The notes under the pieces: generated by a model
Databases searched by the model: none
What the model was told of the DNA's origin: nothing
Seen by the model: the letters and a program-made list of their open reading frames with translations, nothing else
Program-made: the position numbers and the translations under genes
Assembly: GCA_963652075.1 (NCBI GenBank)
Contig: CAVJRQ010000023.1
Location: 1 to 36,962, forward strand
Source of the DNA: Phocaeicola_A sp963652075
GTDB taxonomy: Bacteria; Bacteroidota; Bacteroidia; Bacteroidales; Bacteroidaceae
DNA length: 36,962 bases
Direction of reading: 5' to 3'
Part shown: positions 30,666 to 36,962 of the stretch, piece after piece
Layout: the number at the start of each line of letters is the position of its first letter
How positions within the stretch are numbered: position 1 is the first letter of the stretch

Positions 30666-32762
30666 TCAAGAGATGGAAGACCAGTTGATATCCGCCTTGC
30701 GCAACTCCCTCAACCGACTCCAAAAGATCCGGTTCTGGGACTTCTCGAAGGTGGGGTCATCTTCGATTACACTGCGGGCTATGTCGCGCACAAATTGCAG
30801 CAACTGTCCGTCACGGGCGATGTCGGCAATCTTCAGGTCGAAAGCCACGCCGCTCTGCTGCGTTCCTTCCAAGTCGCCCGGTCCGCGCAGCTTCAAGTCC
30901 GCCTCCGCTATCTCAAAGCCGTCATTGGTCTGCACCATGATTTCAAGCCGTCGGCGCGTATCCTCCGCCAGCTTGTAGCTTGTCACCAGGATGCAGTAAG
31001 ACTGGTCCGCACCGCGCCCCACCCTTCCGCGCAGCTGGTGGAGTTGCGAGAGCCCGAAGCGTTCGGCGTTCTCTATCACCATCACGGAGGCGTTGGGCAC
31101 GTTCACGCCCACCTCAATGACCGTAGTAGCTACCATAATCTGCGTCTCACCGGTAACGAAGCGTTGCATCTCCGCGTCTTTGTCCGCCGGCTTCATCTTG
31201 CCGTGTACCTTACTTATCTTATATTCGGGAAACTCATGGCACAGCTGTTCGTAGCCATCCTCCAGGTTCTTGATGTCCATCTTCTCGCTCTCTTGGATAA
31301 GCGGATAGACCACATACACCTGTCGGCCTTCACGGATTTGTTTACGCAGGCTCTCGTAGAGCGAAGCCTTACGATTGTCGAATTGGTGGATTGTCACTAT
31401 CGGCTTGCGGCCCGGCGGCAACTCGTCAATGACGGACACGTCCAAGTCGCCGTACAGTGTCATGGCCAGAGTACGGGGGATGGGCGTGGCGGTCATCACC
31501 AGAATATGGGGAGGAATGGCGTTCTTTGTCCAGAGTTTGGCACGCTGCGCCACCCCGAAGCGGTGTTGTTCATCAATGACCACCATGCCCAGCGAATCGA
31601 AGTTGACCGTGTCCTCCAATACCGCGTGTGTACCTATCAATATATGTACGTCACCGGTCAGCAGACCTTGCAGTATCTGTTCCCGTTTCTTCCCTTTCAC
31701 CGATCCCGTGAGCAGTTCCACCCGCACGTCCATACCATGCAGAAATCCCGTTATCGTCTGATAATGTTGCGCCGCCAATATCTCCGTAGGAGCCATCAGG
31801 CAAGCCTGATAGTGATTGTCGATGGCAATGAGCATACTCATCAGCGCCACCAAGGTCTTGCCACTACCCACGTCGCCTTGCAGCAGGCGGTTCATCTGTT
31901 TGCCGCTACCCACATCCTTGCGGATTTCCTTCATCACCCGTTTCTGTGCGCCCGTCAGTTCAAAAGGCAGGTTATTGTGATAGAACGAGAGGAACGTGTC
32001 GCCCACCTTAGAGAAGACAACGCCATTGTACTTCCGCTGTCGTTCCTTGGCGTAGCGCAGGATGTTGAGCTGCACGTAGAAAAGTTCCTCGAACTTCAGC
32101 CGATACTGCGCCCTGCGCAGCAGGTCGGGATTCTTAGGAAAGTGAATGTTGCGCAACGCGTCGGTCAGCGGCATGAGGTGATACTGCTGTACCATGGCCG
32201 GAGGTAAAGTCTCGGGAATCTCGCCTGTCAAGAGAGCGAACAGGTTGACCATCAGTTTCTCGATAGCGTGTGAATTGAGGAATCCCCGCTTCATCCGCTC
32301 CGTGGTATTGTAAAAGGGTTGCAGTCCCCGTTCGGAGAGCTCCAGCTCAGACGCTACATCAATGTCGGGATGGGCGATGTTAATGCGGTGGTTGAAAACG
32401 GTAGGTTTACCGAAGACTATGTATTCCGTATGCAGTTTGTACCGGTTCTCCACAAACTTGATTCCTTGAAACCAAACCAGGTCCACTATGCCCGTGCCAT
32501 CGGAGAAGTGACCCACAAAACGCCGCTGTCGCCCCTCGCCCAGTTTCTCGAAGCCGAGGAAACAGCCCTTCAGCTGGATATAAGGCATATTGCCGTCAAT
32601 CTCACTGACACGATACACCTTGCTTTTGTCTACGTACTTATAGGGGAAATAGTAGAGCAAGTCATTCAAGGAAAAGATGTTGAGTTCCTTGTTGAGCAGT
32701 ACCGCCTTTTGCGGACCCACCCCTGTCAAATACTTTATGTCGCGTGTAGTGATGTCGAACAT
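30666..32762 (-). CDS. recG: ATP-dependent DNA helicase RecG
   Basis: A branch-migrating helicase that reverses stalled forks and processes Holliday junctions. The 698 residues have an N-terminal wedge/OB region (about 1-160), then superfamily 2 motifs: GAQKRVMKEI, Walker A GDVGSGKT (296-303), MAPTEILA, DEQH (397-400), TATPIPRTL and QLRGRVGRG. The RecG C-terminal part follows. Length is typical. The start codon follows directly after the ispD stop (32763), so the two are translationally close. Position after pdxJ, DJ-1 and ispD suggests one transcript. Confidence 0.97.
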   Translation of the reverse strand: MFDITTRDIKYLTGVGPQKAVLLNKELNIFSLNDLLYYFPYKYVDKSKVYRVSEIDGNMPYIQLKGCFLGFEKLGEGRQRRFVGHFSDGTGIVDLVWFQGIKFVENRYKLHTEYIVFGKPTVFNHRINIAHPDIDVASELELSERGLQPFYNTTERMKRGFLNSHAIEKLMVNLFALLTGEIPETLPPAMVQQYHLMPLTDALRNIHFPKNPDLLRRAQYRLKFEELFYVQLNILRYAKERQRKYNGVVFSKVGDTFLSFYHNNLPFELTGAQKRVMKEIRKDVGSGKQMNRLLQGDVGSGKTLVALMSMLIAIDNHYQACLMAPTEILAAQHYQTITGFLHGMDVRVELLTGSVKGKKREQILQGLLTGDVHILIGTHAVLEDTVNFDSLGMVVIDEQHRFGVAQRAKLWTKNAIPPHILVMTATPIPRTLAMTLYGDLDVSVIDELPPGRKPIVTIHQFDNRKASLYESLRKQIREGRQVYVVYPLIQESEKMDIKNLEDGYEQLCHEFPEYKISKVHGKMKPADKDAEMQRFVTGETQIMVATTVIEVGVNVPNASVMVIENAERFGLSQLHQLRGRVGRGADQSYCILVTSYKLAEDTRRRLEIMVQTNDGFEIAEADLKLRGPGDLEGTQQSGVAFDLKIADIARDGQLLQFVRDIARSVIEDDPTFEKSQNRIFWSRLRELRKADINWSSIS

Positions 32763-33431
32763 TCAAAGCAAGGCATTGGCAACTTTTATGTCGTAAGGAG
32801 TCGTTATCTTGATGTTTTCACGGTTGCCCTCCACCAACGTAACTTTCTCGCCAAGAGCCTCCACCACGGAAGCGTCATCGGTAAAACGGGGGTCATACGG
32901 TTGGCTGTATGCCTGCCGCAACAGTTGCAGGCTGAACACTTGAGGGGTCTGCACCAACTTGTAGTCACCGCGGTCCACCGTACGGCTCTCGCCCGTGGGG
33001 GTCAACTGGCGTACCGTTTCCACCACATCCACCACAGGGATGGCCGCACCGTCGCGCGCCGCCGCCTCAAAGCAAGACGCTATCACCTCACGAGCCACGA
33101 ACGGCCGCACGCCGTCGTGTACCGCAACCAGGGCTTCCCGCTTGTCCGCAATGCTGTCCAATCCGTTCTTCACGGAGTGGAAGCGCGTCTCGCCCCCACA
33201 CACAACGCGGTGAGGCACGTTGAACTTATATTTCTCGCAGAGCGATTGCCAATAGACTTGTTGCGCATCCGGCAACACCAATATCAGTGCAATCGTCGCA
33301 TCGTAGGCATAGAAAGCCCGGAGCGTGCGCATCAGCACGGGCACGCCCCCTATGGGCAGGAACTGCTTGGGAACGACGCTCCCCATCCGCTGTCCCTTGC
33401 CTCCCGCTACGATGACCGCATATTTGTTCAT
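32763..33431 (-). CDS. ispD: 2-C-methyl-D-erythritol 4-phosphate cytidylyltransferase
   Basis: A MEP-pathway enzyme that joins CTP to MEP, upstream of IspG in isoprenoid synthesis. The 222 residues open with IVAGGKGQRMGS, the nucleotide loop. They contain VVPKQFLPIGGVPVL, VHDGVRPFV, the TPQVFSLQLL segment and FTDDASVVEALG near the end, all characteristic of IspD. Its start overlaps the DJ-1 gene stop by 4 bp, and its stop abuts the recG start, so it is coupled on both sides. Confidence 0.96.
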   Translation of the reverse strand: MNKYAVIVAGGKGQRMGSVVPKQFLPIGGVPVLMRTLRAFYAYDATIALILVLPDAQQVYWQSLCEKYKFNVPHRVVCGGETRFHSVKNGLDSIADKREALVAVHDGVRPFVAREVIASCFEAAARDGAAIPVVDVVETVRQLTPTGESRTVDRGDYKLVQTPQVFSLQLLRQAYSQPYDPRFTDDASVVEALGEKVTLVEGNRENIKITTPYDIKVANALL

Positions 33432-33976
33432 AGCATCATCATGCCTTGTCGCAGTTCTGCCACCTTGGCATCGCCACAGAACTTGGCCACTATAGCAAGG
33501 GCGAAGTCAAACGTCACACCCGGCCCCTTCCCGGTGATGAAGTTGCCATCCTGCTCCACCGGTGCGGCAGTGTAGGTGGCTCCTTTCAGGAATTTCTCGA
33601 AGCCCGGATAGCAAGTGGCACGTTTCCCCGCCAACAGGCCCAGGTTGCCGTACACCATGGGGGCGGCGCAGATGGCCGCCAGCGGTTTGTCGGCTTTGGC
33701 CATCGTCTCTATCTCCTCAAGCAGACCTTTATGTTCGTTCAGATTGGATGCTCCCGGCATTCCTCCGGGCAGAATCAGCATCTCACCTTGCGTGTGGTCA
33801 GCGTCCTCAAACAGTTCGTCAGCCATCACCGTTATCCCGTGTGCGCTCTGCACCTGCGGACGTTTCATGATGGAGACGGTACGTACGGGCAAACCGGCCC
33901 GGCGCAATACGTCCACCGTTCCCAAGGCTTCGACATCCTCGAAGCCATCGGCCAAGAATACATAAATCGTTTTCAT
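33428..33976 (-). CDS. DJ-1/PfpI family protein
   Basis: A 182-residue cytosolic protein of the DJ-1/YajL subgroup, with roles in oxidative stress, glyoxalase or protein repair activity variously reported for the family. The conserved Glu (LADGFEDVEALG, about residue 15) and the nucleophile-elbow Cys in AAICAAPMVYG are present, as is the GGMPGASNL loop. The longer frame to 34036 is rejected: the ATG at 33976 has an AGGAG 7 bp upstream and matches the family start (MKTIYVFLADGFED). It lies 47 bp after pdxJ and overlaps ispD by 4 bp. Confidence 0.92.
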   Translation of the reverse strand: MKTIYVFLADGFEDVEALGTVDVLRRAGLPVRTVSIMKRPQVQSAHGITVMADELFEDADHTQGEMLILPGGMPGASNLNEHKGLLEEIETMAKADKPLAAICAAPMVYGNLGLLAGKRATCYPGFEKFLKGATYTAAPVEQDGNFITGKGPGVTFDFALAIVAKFCGDAKVAELRQGMMML

Positions 33977-34023
33977 AGCTCTTCTCCTTTTTAGGTAATC
34001 CGCCAACGCAATGTTTCGTTCGG

Positions 34024-34737
34024 TTAGCGAAGACAATTCTTATATTTCCCGATGGTCTGCTTCAGTCCCAGATAAAGGGCGTCGCAGATGAGCGCATGCC
34101 CAATGGAGACCTCGTCCAACCAAGGGATATTCTCATGAAGATAAGCCAGGTTCACCAGGCTAAGGTCGTGTCCGGCATTCAGCCCCAGACCCAAAGAACG
34201 CGCGCGTTTGCCTGCCTCCACGAAAGGGGCCACGGCCGCTTCCTTGTTTTTCGGATAGAGACTGGCATAGGGTTCCGTATAGAGTTCCACCCTGTCGGCT
34301 CCCGCCTTGGCGGCATAGTCAATCATCGTCGGGTTGGCACTCACGAAGAGCGAAGTGCGTATGCCCACCTTGCGGAACGCGTCGAGTACTTCCGTCAAGA
34401 ACTCCTGATTGGCCTTAGTGTCCCATCCGGCATTGGAGGTCAGCTGGTCGGGCTTGTCGGGCACCAAGGTAACCTGTGCCGGCTTCACCTTCAGCACCAA
34501 GTCGATGAATTCGGGCGAAGGATAACCTTCGATATTGAACTCCACCTTCAGCACGCTCTTCAAGTCGAGCACATCCGTCCTGCGAATGTGCCGCTCATCG
34601 GGACGCGGATGCACCGTAATCCCTTCCGCACCGAAAGATTCGCAGTCCAAAGCGGTCTTCACCACATCGGGATTGTTGCCGCCGCGCGCGTTGCGCAACG
34701 TAGCGATCTTATTAATATTTACACTTAGCTTTGTCAT
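34024..34737 (-). CDS. pdxJ: Pyridoxine 5'-phosphate synthase
   Basis: Condenses 1-deoxyxylulose 5-phosphate with 3-amino-2-oxopropyl phosphate to make pyridoxine phosphate. The 237-residue TIM barrel starts KLSVNINKIATLRNARGG, with GAEGITVHPRPDERHIR and FNIEGYPS. QVTLVPDKPDQLTSNAGWD follows (key part LVPDKPDQLTS), then VELYTEPYA and GLGLNAGHDLS, all family marks. MWK precedes the chosen start, MTKLSVN. It is divergent from nadK and probably heads the DJ-1/ispD/recG unit. The substrate DXP is shared with the MEP pathway that ispD serves. Confidence 0.95.
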   Translation of the reverse strand: MTKLSVNINKIATLRNARGGNNPDVVKTALDCESFGAEGITVHPRPDERHIRRTDVLDLKSVLKVEFNIEGYPSPEFIDLVLKVKPAQVTLVPDKPDQLTSNAGWDTKANQEFLTEVLDAFRKVGIRTSLFVSANPTMIDYAAKAGADRVELYTEPYASLYPKNKEAAVAPFVEAGKRARSLGLGLNAGHDLSLVNLAYLHENIPWLDEVSIGHALICDALYLGLKQTIGKYKNCLR

Positions 34738-34764
34738 CTTCCACAATCTTTAATAATAAAAGCG

Positions 34765-34772
34765 TATCTTTG
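34765..34772 (+). promoter_or_regulatory. Putative -7 box for nadK-dusB
   Basis: TATCTTTG matches TAnnTTTG and faces right, giving a nadK leader of about 125 nt. It lies closer to pdxJ than the opposing -7 box at 34823-34830, so the predicted transcripts overlap. A 14-bp palindrome, gaagccatggcttc (34790-34803), lies between them. Confidence 0.5.
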
Positions 34773-34822
34773 CACTATCCTTAATAAAGGAAGCCATGGC
34801 TTCGCCACGGTTTTCTCTTCGG

Positions 34823-34830
34823 CAAAATTA
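34823..34830 (-). promoter_or_regulatory. Putative -7 box for pdxJ
   Basis: The minus strand reads TAATTTTG, matching TAnnTTTG, 85 bp before the pdxJ ATG at 34737. Confidence 0.4.
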
Positions 34831-34903
34831 CGAGATTTTTGCGTAAGTATGCCTCTTTGGGCAGAAAGAAATATTTAATTAACTAAAGACATCGCGTTTC
34901 GCT

Positions 34904-35779
34904 ATGATGAGATTTGCCATATTCGGAAATACGTTCCAAACCAAGAAGTCGTCGCATGCCGAGCAACTCCTCGCCACGTTGCGTAGCCACGGGGCAGAGA
35001 TTTATGTAGACGGCGACTTCTACCACTTCCTTCCCAAGGAACTGACCGCACGCTTTCGGCCTGACGGCATTTTCGAGGGGAACGATTTCGATGCGGACAT
35101 GGTCATCAGCGTGGGAGGCGACGGCACCTTCCTAAAGTCGGCGATGCGTGTGGGCAAGCGCGGCATCCCCATCCTGGGCATCAACACAGGACGTTTGGGG
35201 TTCTTGGCGGACATCTCGCCCAGTGAGATTGACGAGACGTTCAACGAGATTTTCAGCGGTCGCTACCAGGTGGAAGACCGCAGCGTGTTGCAGTTGGACG
35301 TGGATGGCGACAGTCTGAAAGGCTACCCGTTCGCCCTCAACGAGATAGCCATCCTGAAGCGTGACAGTTCGTCCATGATCAGCATCCACACCCACATCAA
35401 CGGGGCGTTGCTCACCACCTATCAGGCGGACGGCATCATCATCGCCACCCCAACAGGCTCCACCGCCTATTCATTGAGCGTGGGCGGCCCCATCATGGTG
35501 CCACACGCCGGCACGATAGCCCTCACGCCCGTCGCGCCGCACAGTCTGAACATGCGGCCTATCGTGATACGCGACGACTGGAAAATATCGCTCGACGTGG
35601 AGAGCCGCAACCACAACTTTCTGGTTGCCCTGGACGGACGGAGCGAGACTTGCCAACAAGGCACACGCCTCACCATCCGCAAGGCGGACTACACCACCAA
35701 GGTGGTGAAACGCTGTAACCACGTCTTCTTCCAGACCTTGCGCAACAAGATGATGTGGGGTGCCGACACACGGGAATAA
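34904..35779 (+). CDS. nadK: NAD kinase
   Basis: Phosphorylates NAD to NADP using ATP or polyphosphate. The 291 residues carry VGGDGTFLKSA (GGDGT at 71-75), NTGRLGFLAD, the second motif TPTGSTAYSLSVGGPI and ALDGRSE near the end. Length and motif order are standard. MM at the start leaves a one-codon ambiguity. No clear Shine-Dalgarno is present, and the leader of about 125 nt has a 14-bp palindrome. dusB follows 12 bp later on the same strand. Confidence 0.96.
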   Translation: MMRFAIFGNTFQTKKSSHAEQLLATLRSHGAEIYVDGDFYHFLPKELTARFRPDGIFEGNDFDADMVISVGGDGTFLKSAMRVGKRGIPILGINTGRLGFLADISPSEIDETFNEIFSGRYQVEDRSVLQLDVDGDSLKGYPFALNEIAILKRDSSSMISIHTHINGALLTTYQADGIIIATPTGSTAYSLSVGGPIMVPHAGTIALTPVAPHSLNMRPIVIRDDWKISLDVESRNHNFLVALDGRSETCQQGTRLTIRKADYTTKVVKRCNHVFFQTLRNKMMWGADTRE

Positions 35780-35791
35780 AACTGTAGAAAC

Positions 35792-36781
35792 ATGAAGATA
35801 CGCAATATAGATTTGGGAGAGCGGCCGGTGCTGTTGGCTCCCATGGAGGATGTCACCGACATAGCCTTCCGCTTGATGTGCAAACGCTTTGGGGCTAACT
35901 TGGTGTATACCGAGTTCGTGTCGAGCGACGCACTCATCCGCTCCGTCAACAAGACGATGCAGAAACTGGAAATCAGCGAGGAGGAGCGTCCCGTGGCCAT
36001 ACAAATCTATGGCAGGGAAACCGATGCCATGACGGAAGCCGCCCGCATCGTGGAACAGGCGCACCCCGACATACTGGACATCAACTTTGGCTGTCCGGTG
36101 AAGCGTGTCGCCGGCAAAGGCGCGGGAGCCGGCATGTTGCAGAACATCCCCAAGATGTTGGAAATCACCCGTGCCGTGGTCGATGCCGTGAAGATACCCG
36201 TAACGGTGAAGACTCGTTTGGGGTGGGACGCAGACCACCAAATTATCTGCACGCTGGCGGAGCAACTGCAAGACTGTGGCATCGAAGCCTTGACCATTCA
36301 CGGACGTACCCGTGCGCAGATGTACACCGGAGAGGCGGACTGGACACTTATCGGTGAAGTGAAGAACAATCCCCGCATCCACATTCCCATCATTGGCAAC
36401 GGAGACGTCACCACTCCCCAACGCGCCAAAGAGTGTTTCGACAAGTATGGCGTGGATGCCATCATGATTGGCCGTGGCAGTTTCGGCCGCCCTTGGATTT
36501 TCAAGGAGGTGACGCACTACCTGCGCACCGGTGAGGAGTTGCCGCCCCTCCCGTTCGACTGGAAAATGGATGTGCTGCGTGAAGAGGTGCGGCAAAGCGT
36601 GCAACGCCTGGACGAGCGTCGCGGCATCCTCCACATCCGCCGTCATCTGGCGGCCTCTCCCCTCTTCAAGGGCTTGCCCAACTTCAAGGATACCCGCATT
36701 GCCATGCTGCGTGCCGAGACCGTGGAGGAACTCTTCAGCATTTTCGACAGGATAAGGAACCAGTACTCCAGTCCGGAATAA
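35792..36781 (+). CDS. dusB: tRNA-dihydrouridine synthase
   Basis: An FMN enzyme that reduces uridine to dihydrouridine in tRNA using NADPH. The 329 residues start with LLAPMEDVTDIAFR. INFGCPVKRVAGKGAGAGML (about 95-115) contains the catalytic Cys. VKTRLGWD, TIHGRTRAQMYTGEADW, NGDVTTP and IGRGSFGRPW form the rest of the flavin and RNA barrel. A helical domain closes the protein. It is 12 bp after nadK, the source of its NADPH precursor. A repeat element begins 20 bp after its stop. Confidence 0.95.
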   Translation: MKIRNIDLGERPVLLAPMEDVTDIAFRLMCKRFGANLVYTEFVSSDALIRSVNKTMQKLEISEEERPVAIQIYGRETDAMTEAARIVEQAHPDILDINFGCPVKRVAGKGAGAGMLQNIPKMLEITRAVVDAVKIPVTVKTRLGWDADHQIICTLAEQLQDCGIEALTIHGRTRAQMYTGEADWTLIGEVKNNPRIHIPIIGNGDVTTPQRAKECFDKYGVDAIMIGRGSFGRPWIFKEVTHYLRTGEELPPLPFDWKMDVLREEVRQSVQRLDERRGILHIRRHLAASPLFKGLPNFKDTRIAMLRAETVEELFSIFDRIRNQYSSPE

Positions 36782-36800
36782 CCGATCTAAGTCTTAATTT

Positions 36801-36962
36801 GGGTCAGTCCGAAAACCCGGTGGCGATTATTCGGTTAACCAACCGTTGACCAACCGTTAACCAGCCGTTAACCAAAGTCCGTTCGTTCGGGGAGGGTGTC
36901 CTAATGTCGTACGACCATGCACCCTAACGTCGTACGACTATAGTACCTCATGTCGTACGTTA
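36801..36962 (+). repeat. Second intergenic element with 11-bp and 23-bp arrays
   Basis: Begins 20 bp after dusB and is cut by the window end. Block 36805-36838 matches 25320-25353 at 31 of 34 bases. Three 11-bp repeats follow (aaccaaccgtt 36837-36847, then 36848-36858 and 36859-36869, each with one change or none). The block aaagtccgttcgttc (36874-36888) is identical to that at 25354-25368. A 23-bp array follows, with gtcgtacg at 36906, 36929 and 36952. The first two units hold the full palindrome gtcgtacgac; the third is altered in its last bases. The other element lacks the 11-bp repeats. No gene is seen. Confidence 0.82.

Noticed and set aside
30795..32207. 470-residue open frame antisense to recG
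   Set aside because: No motif, promoter or ribosome-binding site. RecG motifs on the other strand explain the region.
35471..36646. 391-residue open frame antisense to dusB
   Set aside because: Low-quality composition without a domain. DusB and NadK occupy the sense strand.

Overview
The window reads as chromosomal DNA of a Bacteroidales bacterium, most likely Bacteroidaceae. The evidence is the gene content: DUF4491, DUF975, a BT_3928-like DoxX protein, a long-form IspG, a TGS/uridine-kinase fusion and a cytidylate-kinase-like AAA protein. Many genes also have a Bacteroidetes-type -7 box (TAnnTTTG) shortly upstream, and Shine-Dalgarno sequences are usually weak. Base composition is fairly GC-rich for Bacteroides. 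I cannot name the species. No rRNA, tRNA, CRISPR array or transposase gene was seen.

Layout. 1-2.3 kb: a repeat array at the left edge, a cytidylate-kinase-like gene and a MATE exporter, both on the minus strand. 2.3-7.6 kb (+): xseA-xseB, a branched-chain aminotransferase, a DUF975 membrane protein, trmB and an Mrp-type Fe-S carrier ATPase. 7.7-8.4 kb: an AT-rich two-gene PIN-domain toxin-antitoxin-like cassette. 8.4-12.5 kb (-): a tight five-gene unit of Lrp regulator, DUF4491, a C26-M19 double peptidase, a glutaminyl-cyclase-like M28 lipoprotein and SufE. 12.8-14.3 kb (-): two tandem FKBP isomerases. 14.5-16.9 kb: a sirtuin facing a Na/Pi cotransporter. 17.0-25.3 kb (+): nucleoside kinase, rpoN, a PAP2-like membrane protein, purE, ispG and dnaG, closely packed. 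25.6-29.4 kb (-): DUF1599, BT_3928-like, tpiA, SPOR protein and folE. 29.4-34.7 kb (-): LysM/M23 endopeptidase, recG, ispD, DJ-1 and pdxJ. 34.9-36.8 kb (+): nadK and dusB.

Most of this is housekeeping: DNA repair and replication, isoprenoid, purine, pterin and pyridoxal synthesis, NADP, tRNA modification and cell wall. The most unusual feature is a family of non-coding elements seen at three gene 3' ends: after the kinase (1-160), between dnaG and folE (25305-25587), and after dusB (36801-36962). The two clear members share 31 of 34 bases of a leading block and an identical 15-base block. Each is followed by a tandem array with a 22- or 23-bp period built on a short palindrome. The palindrome is the same within an array but different between arrays. 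I know of no named family that matches.

Other points of interest are a fused gamma-glutamyl hydrolase/dipeptidase under a probable Lrp regulator, a sirtuin with no zinc-binding cysteines, an Mrp protein without CxxC, a PurE with Ala at a usual His position, and pdxJ and nadK whose predicted transcripts have complementary 5' leaders.
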